Part shown: one piece after another, positions 47,668 through 59,638 of the stretch
How the letters are laid out: the number at the start of each line of letters is the position of its first letter
Numbering within the stretch: the first letter of the stretch is position 1
DNA from: Allacma fusca
Taxonomy: Eukaryota; Arthropoda; Collembola; Symphypleona; Sminthuridae
Length of the DNA stretch: 64,000 nt
Direction of reading: 5' to 3'
Assembly (NCBI GenBank): GCA_947179485.1
Contig: OX359247.1
Coordinates: 14,298,588-14,362,587 of the forward strand
Program-made: the position numbers and the translations under genes
Notes under the pieces: generated by a model
Seen by the model: the letters and a program-made list of their open reading frames with translations, nothing else
Told to the model about the DNA's origin: nothing
Databases searched by the model: none

Positions 47668-48878
47668 ATGCTTTCATATAAACACGGCTGCCTTAGTCAC
47701 TATTTTTTAAATTTTGAACCCTAGCCAATAATTTTTTTGTAAATTTTCAATTAAGTTAAAAAATACATCAAATGCCAAATAACCCTGAGGAGGCAGTACA
47801 TGGTATCGATAGAGTCCCTTTTGTGGCCAAAAAAGTGGAAAAGATACCTTTGTTTAGACACCCAAAGTTTTTGCTACGATTTCGAAATTTTACTCCTGAT
47901 GATTATTTGATGTAGATCAAAATTAACAAAGCTTTTCAATCAGAAGCAGTGGTGTCTGTTCATCTACATGGACGATATCCGCCGAACCAATGACAACAGG
48001 CAATTCAAATGTTTTGCAGGGGCGGATAAGTAAAAGTAAAATGCATAATGTTATCAAAGCAGACCGTCTCATCCGTCTAACCTCAGAAAATTAAATGAAA
48101 CTATGTATAAACACATTCCACTGCACACAAAATCATTTGCGACCAGTACTACGTGTTAAGTCACTAATGGGCGAAACAGCACAACAGCATGGGTGTACAT
48201 GTACATAGCATGAGCTATAAGTAAAGAGTATTAAAATGTATGTGAAACTCATTTCGCATTAATACGTTTATGTAAACTCATCAACGTATGAACTCAACCT
48301 TTTTGCACGGTTGGTATTAATTATAATTTTAATTCATTCCCACGCGTGTGGTTGTATTCAGTATGCCAAAACTTAAATTTTAAAAACGTTTACATTGAAT
48401 TTAAAACGAGTTTGTACGAGCTGTACGTTCAGTGCACGAAAAAAGTATTCACACCCTTTACCTCTCTGTTACGTGATTTCACGTAACTTAGTTTAGGTAG
48501 CCATAGAGAAACAAAAATTGCTAGAGTTGTAGATAATTAAGTGGGGAATCGATGGGTTGCCATGATTAAAGAGTAAGACTCAACCCACCAAAACTAGAGC
48601 CCCCGCTACCCAATTATATCAATCATCTTCCACTCTTTTTCATGACGCGTATTGTCATTTGAGTATAGTGCAAATCTCTCAATTTTTAATAATTAAGGTA
48701 TTTAATATTTTAATTCCTGGAATCAAACATTTGGGCAGGCAAAAGTGTCTGCTCTTTGCAGACTTGCCCATTTCGACCCACTTGGTTCTCGTCCGTGCAG
48801 AGCAACTGGTTCGATGATGTGGGAATGGGAACAAGCTTATCGTTTACCGATTGAAGATAGTAATGGAGTCTGTTTTTA
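47668..48878. other. Intergenic, no gene recognised
   Basis: No coding exon or defined repeat was recognised. The sequence leads into a block of mobile-element remnants. Confidence 0.4.
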
Positions 48879-49292
48879 AGGTGGCGTCCGCCCCCTAGTA
48901 AAATAGCCTTGTCCGTACGTGTGTGCGTCCCTCCACACGATTACGCAAAAACTACTGAACCGATTTCAATGAAATTTTTTATGGACATTACTTGTATCAA
49001 AAGTAAGGATGAGTTGGTTGAAATCGGAAGGGTAGTTTTTTAGATTTTTTTTTTGAAATGTTGGACTTTATGTCAAACGACTGTTATATCTAAAATTACT
49101 GAATCGATTTCAATGAAACTTTGTGTGAATATTGCTTATGTAAATAGTAATGGCTACTGTATATGTGGTTGAAATCGGCCCGATAGTTTTTTCGAAAAAA
49201 AATCTGAAAATTCGAAAAAAAAACTAAAATTTATCCTAGTTTGACATCGGTAGCTGACGCCACCCTACGCGAAGCCTCAAATTATCGCGTAG
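48879..49292 (+). mobile_element. Non-autonomous repeat element, copy A, two internal units
   Basis: It begins AGGTGGCGTC and ends with the inverse GACGCCACC at 49256-49264, then an 8 bp perfect stem (CTACGCGA 49265-49272 with TCGCGTAG 49285-49292). Between them are CCCCCTAGTAAAATAGCC and two copies of a ~158 bp unit built on CTGAAYCGATTTCAATGAAA and GGTTGAAATCGG. A reverse-oriented copy with three units lies at 57889-58460. No protein is encoded. The short inverted ends suggest a MITE; the terminal hairpin could also suit a Helitron-like end. Confidence 0.75.
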
Positions 49293-49570
49293 CGATGATT
49301 TTTTTGAGAACGGCCACCCTTGATGGTCACTATTCCAGAAAACACTTTGATTTATGACCTGAGATGCATAATGTAGAGAAAAAAATCTCCCAAAAAATAT
49401 TTTCCCCAAAAACCGAATAGGAAGGCAAATAAACCGAGAAAGCCCAAAATCTTCATAATCTCAAATTTACTATCTACTACAGTGATGATTTTTTCCCGGG
49501 CCCTAAAGTGAAAAATTCGGATTTTTGTAAAAAATTACATGGGAAATTTTAAAATTTCGCCAATTTGTTA

Positions 49571-49680
49571 GACTGCCGGCACTCCCAAGTAAACGCTTTA
49601 TTTTGCTGGAAAATGTGGGGATTAATAAAATCTTCATTTTAAAATTTTAAAAAAGCGTTTATTTGGGGGTGTCGGCAGTC
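49571..49680. mobile_element. 110 bp hairpin MITE
   Basis: The first 28 bp, starting GACTGCCGGCACTCCC, and the last 28 bp are inverted repeats matching at about 25 positions. The spacer is ~54 bp and AT-rich. The element could fold into one long hairpin. A target duplication is not evident. Confidence 0.75.
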
Positions 49681-50039
49681 AAATCGAGTTACATCCGAAA
49701 CGGGTAATTTATATACGTATCTAGTTAAGGCTCAGTGCACATATTACTACCACGCATGGATTATATGCGTACATGTAAGTACATGCAGCCAGCATGCAAG
49801 CATTGCTTGCTTGATGTTGTAGACGAGGAGAGGTGGTTCCTGGGAACGTAATACACGGGCAGCGCCTTCGCTGTAAGCCAAAAGCCCTATCCGCTCCATT
49901 CCTTGGGACTGTGTCGCAGCTCAACTAGTCCCAAATTATTTTTTTAATAATTTTGGATTGGTTGGCTGTAGACTAATTATATTTGGCCTCAATATTATCC
50001 ACAGTATTTAAAATGTGTGTATGTACATTATATGTAGGG

Positions 50040-50140
50040 ATTGTCGATTTGAAAATGCCATGGCATGGCATTTTGGGCATTTTCAACTTTGGGCAAATAC
50101 GTAGATTTTGGGCATATTTGGCATTATGGGCATATTTAAC
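50040..50140. repeat. TTTGGGCAT short-repeat cluster
   Basis: Several copies of GGGCATTTT, GGGCATATTT and TTTGGGCA in direct orientation, with a palindromic TGCCATGGCATGGCA at the start. Possibly the subterminal region of a degraded DNA transposon. Confidence 0.5.
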
Positions 50141-50343
50141 TCAAATTTTCCGGCCGATTACCTTTTTAAGACGTTATAGGTCGCTGCCAGACATGTGTAA
50201 CCTCGTGTAGGATTCCCATAAGAGACGTCCCGGGATGACCCTGTGACGTCACAACAGTGTCCCTTCAGGCTATATTTCTGAAATACTTGTGGCTTTACTG
50301 TATAACACAAATATCCGGCGGGTACTGTAACCGGGTAATACAA

Positions 50344-50470
50344 TTCGATTAAAACTTGAACTTGTTTAAAACCTGAACAGTGATTAAAACTTAAACTTCG
50401 ATTCGTTGAAATTTGACTCTCAAACCTGAATTTCTATTCAAACCCGAATTTCGATGTAAATTTTAGTTTA
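50344..50470. repeat. Degenerate ~18 bp tandem repeat tract
   Basis: About six units vary around GATTAAAACTTGAACTTC and AAACCTGAATTTCTATTC with spacing of 17-22 bp. Weaker relatives continue to about 50600. Confidence 0.55.
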
Positions 50471-50952
50471 GATGAATATGGGAACTTAAATTCAAATTTG
50501 AATTAAGTTCCAAAGTTGAACTTAAATTTGCATGAAAAGTGAAAGTTGATACTAACTTCGCTATAAATTCAAACCTGAATATATATACAAACTTCAGTAC
50601 ATCAGTTTAATTGGTCACTACTTACATATGGTTGTGCCGGTATGTTGTAATTGGCAATCATAACCACAATAACAAAATGCTGCCCAGAAAACACTACAAT
50701 ATTACAAATCCAGACGTGGTAAAAGCAACAAACACAAACAAAACGTACGACATTACAGCATATACCAAACGCAATATACTATTAGATGGTGATGAATCGA
50801 GAAAATGCCATTCTCGGCCATTATAGTCACGGCACAGCTTTCCAACTTAAACTAATAGCCTAACTGGAACGTTCCAAACGACGGGTTAGGTTTCAAACAT
50901 GGCAGCTGGAAATGGGTTGTATTACGAAGTGCCAATTTTAAACTAGGTCACA

Positions 50953-51146
50953 TATCGTAGTTTGGAAAGTTGCATTTACGTCCCACGAATCCCCACCATT
51001 CCACCAAAGGGCCATCATTTCCCCCGGCCCTTAGGTTTGTTCACTGCGAGTTGGGTCACTTACCGAACTTCGGGTCACACATCGGAGTTCGCGGTATACT
51101 TATCGTAGTTCGGAAAGTTCAACTTTTGAGCCAATTATCGTAGTTG
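50953..51146. repeat. Scattered TATCGTAGTT motif repeats
   Basis: TATCGTAGTTTGGAAAGTT at 50953-50971 recurs with one change at 51101-51119, and its first 11 bases recur at 51136-51146. Function is unknown. Confidence 0.5.
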
Positions 51147-52097
51147 TACCCTACCAGTACCCCAACATGTTCTAAAAGAAGATGCAAGGTGGAAATTACC
51201 TCTATAAAATATTATCTTGGTATTTAACATTTATGTATTTATCTTGGTAGACATCAAACATGCGAACAGCCAGTAGAAATATTCAATATTTCACCACCAG
51301 TGACGATATGGATACACAGAAAAAAAACAATTGAAACATTGAGAAAACGACTAAAACAATTTTTGCAAAGGCTAAAGGGATGACAAAAATCATAGAAACA
51401 ATATCTATTATTTTGAAGTTACACAAATATTCATCAAGCTTTTCTTGTTAAAGCAAGTAGATGGTTTCTGTTAATAATGCTCAAAATTCTGGTAGTGATA
51501 TAATACAGACAATAAATTGTTACGTAGATATTCAACTAACAAAGTCTTCAGAAATAATTCATAGAATAAAGACACTCATATTATATTTATTGAATGTTCT
51601 ACCCTCTGGTGTTGAAATATTTAATTAAAAGTGACCAATCATTTGGTAATTAGGTTAGTACACTCCTCATCCAATTATCCATTCCAGCTAGAATATTTCT
51701 GCGACCCTAAAAGCGGATTTATTTTCTCAGAATAAATTACCCGTCTGAAATACCAATTTAAATCAATGAATTTAATAAAGTTTTACTTAGATTAAAACGT
51801 GTTCAAATTATCAACAGACTGGCCAATTGTCGATTTCCAAATTTGACTCCCGGATGCAGACTTACACCATAAGCTATTGGACGCAACAAATAGACGAAGC
51901 TGAAATTAGCCGGAAAGAAATCTTAACAGAGTAATGAACCTGCTGCAAAACAATTACATGCAATTACGTGATTTCATAAAAGTTCATGGAATAACATGAT
52001 AACCAAGATGGAGTAACTTTGAACCCGACGAAAGGACGCAATACTGAAACCAGACCAACAGGACATCATTTTTGTACGACAGATAAAATAAATCGAT
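51147..52097. other. Upstream region of third SLC16 gene
   Basis: No gene was recognised. It presumably carries the promoter and 5' UTR of the gene starting at 52098. Confidence 0.4.
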
Positions 52098-55000
52098 ATG
52101 AGGTTTGTGCAACATGTTGCCAAACGGATGTCCGGCCAAATTAATTCTGCTCAAGACAACAAAGCAGATGGAACTCATTCCGGAAATTTTCTTGAACACC
52201 TTTCAAGACGAATGTCAGGTCATCCTGATCCAACGGAGGAAAATAGACCAACTGATGACTTCCTTCAAACGGTTTCTAGGCGAATGTCTGGCCATCGTAA
52301 AATCACTAGAGATAGCTATGACTTTACTCCAGAAGACGCAAAAATACTGGGCATGGGTACAGGTCCAGTTATGGTATTCACCAAGAGATTTTAAAACAAA
52401 TATCTATCAAGCCTTTATTGAGATTTCTACAAAATTATATTTGCATGAAGTTTCAGTGGGAAAAATACTAAGTAGGCCATAAATATTGTTTCAATTTAAA
52501 ATTAGATACACGGAGCAGATGCAGAGGAAATTCTCCCGGAGGATATCATTGTTGCCCCAGATGGAGGGTGGGGTTGGATGATAGTTTTAGGTTCCTTCCT
52601 TTCAAATTTTATTGTTGATGGTATTGTTTTTTCTTATGGAATAACCTTGGACTACATAGGGACAAGTTTTGCAGAAGCTGGTATAACCGTTAGTCCTTCG
52701 AATATTGGATGGATTATGAGTCTTTTAAATGGTTTCTATGCCTTAGGAGGTAATTTCTTCCTCCATTTTTTGAAAATACATTTTATTAATAGTTTCTCTT
52801 TTCTAGCCTAAAATCCATATTATTAAAGCTGGTTGCTCAATTTACATATATTTTGAAATGAACAGGTCCTGTTGCGGCGACTTTAGCGAATAGGTACGGG
52901 TTCAGAGTGGCTGCAACCATCGGATCAGTATTGGCAAGCTCTGGATTTGTTTTAACCTATTTATTTTGTCTCTCCAAGCCCAACTTGATTGCTTTGTATC
53001 TATGCAATGGTATAATGGGAGGGCTTGGTTGCTCGTTGCTGTACGTCTCCTCTGTTATATCTGTGGGCTTTTACTTTGAAAAACACCGAGCCATGTCCAC
53101 AGGGATATGTGTTTGTGGAGCTGGATTAGGTCAAACAGTCTTTGGAACAGTGTTCTTCTACTTCTTGAATACTTTTGGGTGGAAAGTTTCCCTTCTGATT
53201 GAAGCTGGATTATTTTTATCGTGTTCATTTTGTGCCTCACTTTACAGGCCGTTGGAAGTTCATCATTTTCCAATATCAGGAGGCATCGAAGAATTCAAGG
53301 GTTAGTTAAAATCATATTTTGTACATTTTTATTTTTTAAGCACTTTCCTCCTTCTCTCTAAACTAGGAAGTGACAAACTAGATTTTGAAAATTCTAATGG
53401 TTTTTATTCTTAATAGAAACAACGCCCTTGGAAACTGTGAAAAGTTCAATGACTGCAGCTAATCTGCTGGCTTCTTCAACAGCTACGCTTCCAGGAACAG
53501 CGAAAGAGGGACTACAAAATGATGGTATGTTAAATCGTACTTTGAACTTCATGCTAGGCAGTTTGCAACCATGTTCGTGAAAATGTAAAGGTAAAATGAG
53601 TTAACCACTAATTTTAAAAAAAGGCGACAGTCGAAATTCAGTTTGGGAGGCTCGGGTGGGTCACACTCTAATGACCGTTGATGAGTTTACTGGAAAGAGA
53701 GAAATCTACAACATCTCAGATATTAAGACTATCAACAGCCCTCTCTTCCGAGATGACATCTTTCTGCGTGGAACTATGCGAAGAATTCCTGCATATGCTG
53801 AAACAGTACGATTAGTAGATACATAAGATTACATTTTACGCAAAACTAGAAAGTGTGCAGCCAAAACAGTCCGAAGGTTAAAAAGTGTACCTCCCGACTT
53901 GTGTTTATTTTTTTATGCATTACAGTTTTTATGTATGCCTGCAATTGAATTTTAAAATTCAATATTTGTTTAAAGAAACCATCCCTTTACAGTTAATTAC
54001 TCTTACGTAAAAGTATTGTAATTTTTTATTTCAGGTAGAAACGGGTGCTATAACTTCCGCGGAATGGTCTGTAATTGTTACCACTGATAAAGAAGAACCC
54101 GGAGCGGGCAAGAAGAAATGCGGTGGAACTTATATGAAATCATTACATTTACTCCTGGGTGGAAGCATAATTGCCAGTCCCAGTTTCCTTATAATTCTTA
54201 CGGCTTGCTCTTTAATTGGAATGGGACTCTACATTCCGTTCGCTTACTTGGGAGGTTCGTCGTTTTAAATGTTTCCAAAATATTCGAACTCTCGAGTTAA
54301 TGTTTACATTTGTTTGTTCCAGTATTATTCCCATCCTTTGAAAAATTACTTGTAAAAAGTTTCATAAATGCATAATAACAGGCAGTAGGAAATGAATGAC
54401 AGAAATATCATGAAAATGAAAATAAATAGACGTTGTTCCAAACGAGAGGGAGAAGGGAAACTTGATAGAATCAGTATCAACAACAGTGCTTTAATATTTT
54501 TCAGGGATTGCGTTAGAGAAAGGTTTGCAAGAAACGGACATTCCAGTGTTGTTTACAGTAATGGGAGCTGCAAATACAGCAGGGCGTGTAATGTGTAAGT
54601 TTCGTAAATATTAATAAACTGTCTACAGTCTATTCAAATTCTTTGTCCAGTTAAGATTATACCTGTCATTAATTAATTATTAAGTTTTGGATTTAAAATC
54701 GCTGTGATTCTAATTCTGCAGGTGGAGTTGTTGCTGACCTGCCCAAGGTTCGAGCTGAACTTTTACTGGCCATTGCATTGTGTATAGGTGGCGCTGCTTG
54801 TGTCGTCTTACCTCTGTTTCAGTCTTACTGGTTATTTATCTTTTACACGGTAGTCTTCGGATTTTGTATTGGTACGTTGAGCTGTTAGAGAAAATAGTAC
54901 CCATAAATATAGAAGCTCGATTCTACTCTATACTATATGTCTGTTAACGGATCTAAGAATCCCGCTTTTTGTAAGTTCAGTGGACTCAACAAAAAAGCTC

Positions 55001-55605
55001 CTTTATTAAAATCATTTGGTAGTTAGCAGCAACTTATACAAATAGTACCAGTGCTGAGAAAATGAATGATATTTTGCTTTTGGTAAATTAGCAAAACATC
55101 AGATTGTAGAGATAATAATAACAACAACTTGTATGACCACAGCGTTTTTCTTCAGCCTTTTATCTGTTGTGCTTGCGGATTTAATGGGATTGGACAACTT
55201 AACAAATGCTTTTGGGATCATGGGCATGTTCCTGGGGATTTTTACTCTTGTTGGAACTCCTTTTGCAGGTAATTTATATCCTTAAAATCTTTCTCGTATA
55301 ATAAAGGGATTGGGGGTTCTTAGTGCTGCGCTGAGGCTACATATCAAAAAAAAAATTATACTCAATACATTGTAAATTGTGATGGAAAAGTAAGTATTTC
55401 TACGTTGGATTTTATGAAATGCGATTGAGTTTAATTCATAGCTAACTTTTTATACGAACCAGGCTTTCTCTATGAAGCCACGACGAACTATGATCTTTCA
55501 TTTCACGTGGCCGGTTCAATGATAACATTATCGGGAGCTGTGATGTTTCCTGTGCGTTTGGTCAATCGCTGGGAGAAGAAGAGAAAGGCGCCACACAGAC
55601 AGTAA
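52098..55605 (+). CDS. SLC16 monocarboxylate transporter, copy 3, RRMSG repeats
   Basis: Exons: 52098-52373, 52506-52749, 52866-53300, 53417-53524, 53624-53805, 54035-54254, 54505-54594, 54722-54871, 55143-55268, 55463-55605, for 657 aa with all phases consistent. The amino terminus has three copies of a short motif F-(V/L)-x-x-x-(A/S)-(K/R)-RMSG-(Q/H), with serines at 12, 40 and 64, each in a basic-directed kinase context. TM1 signature DGGWGW is at 111-116. The TM5 block reads YFEKHRAMSTG, diverged from ALATG. The loop is shorter than in copies 1 and 2 and ends FRDDIFLRGTMRRIPAY. TM8 block is GRVMCGVVADLP, and GLDNLTNAFG follows. Exon 1 donor is set at ATG|GTATTC for phase. For exon 9 the acceptor CCACAG before 55143 is used; the CAG 13 bp later gives stops. 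Confidence 0.92.
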
Positions 55606-55746
55606 AAAATTCATTATTAATCATTAGAGCTACTGTGCGTGCACATAATCGCTTCCCTGTTGAATTTATTGGATGGATACCCCTGAAATCTTACATATAT
55701 CTATTATCACGATTTTTGTTTCAAAGTTTCCAAAACTAATTTTTTA

Positions 55747-55752
55747 AATAAA
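55747..55752 (+). terminator. Polyadenylation signal of third SLC16 gene
   Basis: An AATAAA hexamer lies about 140 bp after the stop. Confidence 0.5.
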
Positions 55753-56638
55753 GGGAAAAACTGAAATGTATTTATTCCTCATACTTCAACTATTTAGTCG
55801 CAAAAAAGCTAAAAACGAGAAGTTGCTTTTACGCCCTCAAAAGTTGAAAATGAGTTTTCTGGTAGACACTGTCAAAAGAATTCCCAATATGTTCATGAAA
55901 ATGAAGAAAACTCTTGAAATGATGAAACACAAATGCATAAATAGCTACCACACATGGTAGGTTCTCAATGTCTTTGAATGAATTCTGAATTTCAATAATT
56001 CGTTTACGTCCATATTACTTTTACATTTGATTTGATCGCACATTGACCTTAAGCTTTAGATGATAGAATTACATCAAGATATTCAGGAGATATCAGGGAA
56101 AGTCATTTTTACGAAAATGCTTTTTTACTGATTCGCAAAAATTAGAATTTTCAACTTTTGAAAAAAATTCGTTTCGTAAAAAACGCAAAGCGTAGATATG
56201 CACTTACCCCCCCTTGAAAACAAAAAAAAATTGAGGATAACTTGACACCCCTTTACACCCTTTGACCAGACCAAATCCGAATATTAAGGGCTTAAAGTCA
56301 ATGTCAGAATTTGTACGAAGTTATGTTTTGAATATTGAAGGTTGCGATTATGGCAACCATAATTTGCATTTTTAAACAATTAATTTTTAAGGACCCAAGC
56401 CCTTGGTTGTACATCATAAGATTTTGCACACTAGCTTGAAATAATTCTATTCAATTCAAAATTTACATTTCTTTTCAGGCGGCGCCTATATCATCCGTAC
56501 ATTGCGGGTACATGCATTTACTTGAAAATAATTATAGTAACTTATAAAAAGAGTGTTGAAATATGTGCGTAGATGTAATTATATGCTTGTACAACAAGAA
56601 CGAGTAGCTTGGTTAACCTTGGTGGAGGGGTCTCTATT
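55753..56638. other. Intergenic, no gene recognised
   Basis: AT-rich sequence with no recognised gene or ordered repeat. Confidence 0.4.
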
Positions 56639-57130
56639 CTAGAAGTCTATGATAGTTTGGAGAAAGTTATTCCTACTTGTACAGTTTTGATTAAAATTAA
56701 AGATATCACATATAAAATCCCGGGGAAGGAATTCTAAATAGACTGAAAAGAAATGTATCCGTGGTGAATTGATTGGTGTAGTATTTTCCCAGCATATAGT
56801 GTCTTGGGTGGTCATACAAACGGCATTTTGCCACAATGTGGAGGAGATCGTCCTGTTCTTGGTTACAGCATACACGAATATCAGGGAATGTGAACTTGAG
56901 CTTAAAACCGGGTGTGTTCAACGTTGTAGAATTTAGTCTAATATTAGCAAATATATGTTAATATTTGAAAAGGATAGTATGAGTAAGATATGTAGAAAAA
57001 TGGCCCTTAATTAGTTTATAATTGGGTAGACCAGACGAGACACAGACTCTGTATAAGTTCTGTTGTACAAAAGAGTCATAGATAGCTACCATGATATATG
57101 GGAAAATCAACGCTACGTGTACGGACGTAC
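56639..57130 (-). pseudogene. Degraded non-LTR retrotransposon carboxyl-terminal fragment
   Basis: On the minus strand a reading with at least one stop gives a block resembling the region after reverse transcriptase in jockey-like elements: a LPNYKLIKGH segment, RLNSTTLNT, then C-C-x(4)-DDLLHI-x(3)-C-x-x-Y-x-x-P-R. That is the usual zinc-like CxxC...H...C pattern with one spacing altered. It is interrupted between these blocks. No reverse transcriptase core is recognisable in frame upstream (57130-57600). This is an inference from a short motif. Confidence 0.45.
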
Positions 57131-57888
57131 GGGTTGTGGTACTAGCAGCCTAAGTGAAATGTGAATGTTAGGATGCTTATGGGCAGATGGTAACAATAAT
57201 AATAGCAAAGGCTGATAACACTGTAATTGATCTCTGCAATAGCTAAGCGAACTAGTGTTTATTTACGTCAATTAAAAGAATTAAAACGTCAAAGCAAATA
57301 ATAAAAGGGTTTAAGAATGAATTGACAAAGATAAAGGCAGAGTCAAGTATTTTGACAAGAGCAAAATCAAGCAGTGTAACAGACTTCTGGGTTCCGTTCC
57401 AAGTGACACAGATTTTTGGGAGCGTAGTCATATTTATACATTTCATAAGATAGCCCAAATCACAGGTAGAAATTCTAGCCTGGAACTTGAGCAACACAAG
57501 ATAAGCAAATGATTGTAGTGGGTACAGTGGAAGGACGGCATTCACATAAGAAGACATTGTAATACATACTATCTGCCACACTTAATGCTGACAAGTAAGT
57601 TACATGATATGCACATAATGGACCTGACCTTAAGTTATCATAACTTTTGACCCATTTGAGTGAACTTAACTAAAGTACACTCTAACATCATCTACTTACT
57701 CCAGGCTACCCGATGGTAACATAAAAACTCTACGATATTATGGTAGGAAAGAAGTTACAAGGCAAAATATGGAAATCATGTCCTTTCATACCTTTCCATA
57801 GGGAGTACATAATGGTGGATGACAAAAATAAGAAAACTAAAGTCATTATTGAAATTACGACAGTAATAAAGCAATATACGCCTAAACA

Positions 57889-58460
57889 CTACGCGATAAT
57901 TTGAGGCTTTGCGAAGGGTGGCGTCAGCCACCGCCGTCAAAGTAGGACGAGTTTCGAGCTTTCTCAAAATTTCAGAATTTTTTTCAAAAAACTATCGGGC
58001 CGATTTCAACCACATAAGCAATAATCATTCCGATTTACATAAGCAATATTCACAAAAAATTTCGTTGAAATCGATTCAGTAATTTTAGAGATAGCTCTGT
58101 CATTTAACTTGAAGTTCAAAATTTCAAGATTTTTTTTTAAATCTATAAGGCCGATTTCAACAACATAACCAACAACTATTACTATTTACATAAGCAATAT
58201 TCACAAAAAATTGCATTGAAATACATTCAGTAGTTTTTCAGATAAATGTCATTGGACTTGAAGTCCAAAATTTCAATATTTTTTTTCTCAAAAACTATCC
58301 GGCCGATTTTAACCAAATGCGAACTCAGACTTACTTTTGACACAAATAATATCCATAAAAAATTTCATTGAGATCGGATCAGTAGTTTTTGCGTAATCGT
58401 GCGGAGGGACACACGGACGTACGGACAAGGCTATTTTACTAGGGGGATGACGCCACCCTA
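57889..58460 (-). mobile_element. Non-autonomous repeat element, copy B, three internal units
   Basis: The inverted relative of the element at 48879-49292. On the minus strand it runs from GGTGGCGTC at its start (58457) through three ~158 bp units to GACGCCACC at 57925-57917 and the GCCTCAAATTATCGCGTAG end. It is about 158 bp longer than copy A, equal to one unit. The terminal hairpin is imperfect in this copy. Confidence 0.75.
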
Positions 58461-59266
58461 AAAAAATCGTAAATTGCAATAGGTTGACCGACAGCTCAAC
58501 GAGTGAAGCGATGGGAGTCGTTTGTGTTTCACATGAGTATAAATGATAATTAATTTTGCAGTTTGTTGTGGTAGCTCAATTTGTTTTTTTATGAGCAAAA
58601 TTTTCCCGAAGTTCTCAGAAACTGAAATATTTGAACTGGTTTGCATACAGATATGCTGAAATGTTTCAGTGAAGTTTAAAACCCAATGATTTTACTTTAA
58701 AAATTAACAATGCAGAATTGACAATGAAAATGTATGTTCAAGTCACCTTATCAAAATTTGCTTCCGAAACGTTTTAGATATAGTTTAGCAATTTTTTATA
58801 TGTGCTACTCATTAAAAATCAATTTCTGCTTCGTGATTTATAATTCACTAATTTATACAATAAATTTACACACTGGTTCTCCAGTTGAATTAACTTTTCA
58901 CTTTGCACGGTAACACGTTGTTTCGGATATGGCATCAAGACTTACTTGCGTCAATGCAAACGAATTGAAATTGTTTGCACTTCAGCAAGTAAACAAAAGT
59001 AACAAAACATCTAGATGAAGCTTTCATTCAGCACCTTCAAGGTTCGAACATGAATACCGACGTTGTAACGTTATTACCTAACTTTTGTTTTGTATATACA
59101 TACTGATTATTCTCAGCATACATAAATTGCAGAATTTCTTTCCCGAAATAAAATTACCTACACAATATTAGAAAAATTGAGCATAACCTACAATTTTGCC
59201 TACTTCTGGGCATACATGTAGGGTCAGCACACAGCTTCGCCCTGCAGGAATGTCTTCGATGACCGT
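58461..59266. other. Intergenic, no gene recognised
   Basis: No gene or ordered repeat was recognised between the repeat element and the transposon flank. Confidence 0.4.
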
Positions 59267-59336
59267 CAAGGGAAAGTGCAAGACAAATTTGAAGAGTAAA
59301 TAGCGGAAAACTGGGAAATTTTAGGTTACATGTCTA

Positions 59337-59486
59337 CTGCCACCCAAGCAACTGCCACAAGCACAACTGCCACGCGGAGAACTGCCACAAGTACAACTGC
59401 CACAATAATTTTTGCCCCGCACTCCAAAAACCCAAGATGAACCAACTGCCACAATACCAACTGCCACATGACCATCTGCCACCGGT
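59337..59486. repeat. Left subterminal CTGCCAC array
   Basis: Eight copies of CTGCCAC, five of them spaced 14-15 bp apart (units such as AACTGCCACAAGTAC), then a gap and three more. It is the inverted counterpart of the array at 63751-63892. Confidence 0.85.
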
Positions 59487-59535
59487 AACCATATGTATAC
59501 TTAAGCGGAGATATTTACGAAAAACCACACTAATT

Positions 59536-59635
59536 GTAAGCTTCGGAAATCAGCGGTAAGCTTCGGAAATGAACGCTAAGCTTCGGAAAGTAACGCTTAG
59601 CTATGAAATTGTACGGTAAGCTTCGGAAATCGAAA
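59536..59635. repeat. Five 20 bp repeats, left end only
   Basis: Five units of exactly 20 bp with consensus GTAAGCTTCGGAAATSAACG; the fourth is the most diverged. They lie between the CTGCCAC array and the long inverted repeat. The right end has a single GTAAGCTC at the matching place. Confidence 0.9.
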
Positions 59636-59638
59636 CTA

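Noticed and set aside
55150-55160. Alternative acceptor CAG at 55153-55155 for exon 9 of the third SLC16 gene
   Set aside because: It leads to stop codons within ten residues, whereas CCACAG before 55143 keeps the conserved TM10 reading.
57252-57581. 109-codon minus-strand open frame as a gene
   Set aside because: No recognisable domain or splice context; hydrophobic AT-rich composition. It may be decayed retrotransposon sequence but cannot be supported.
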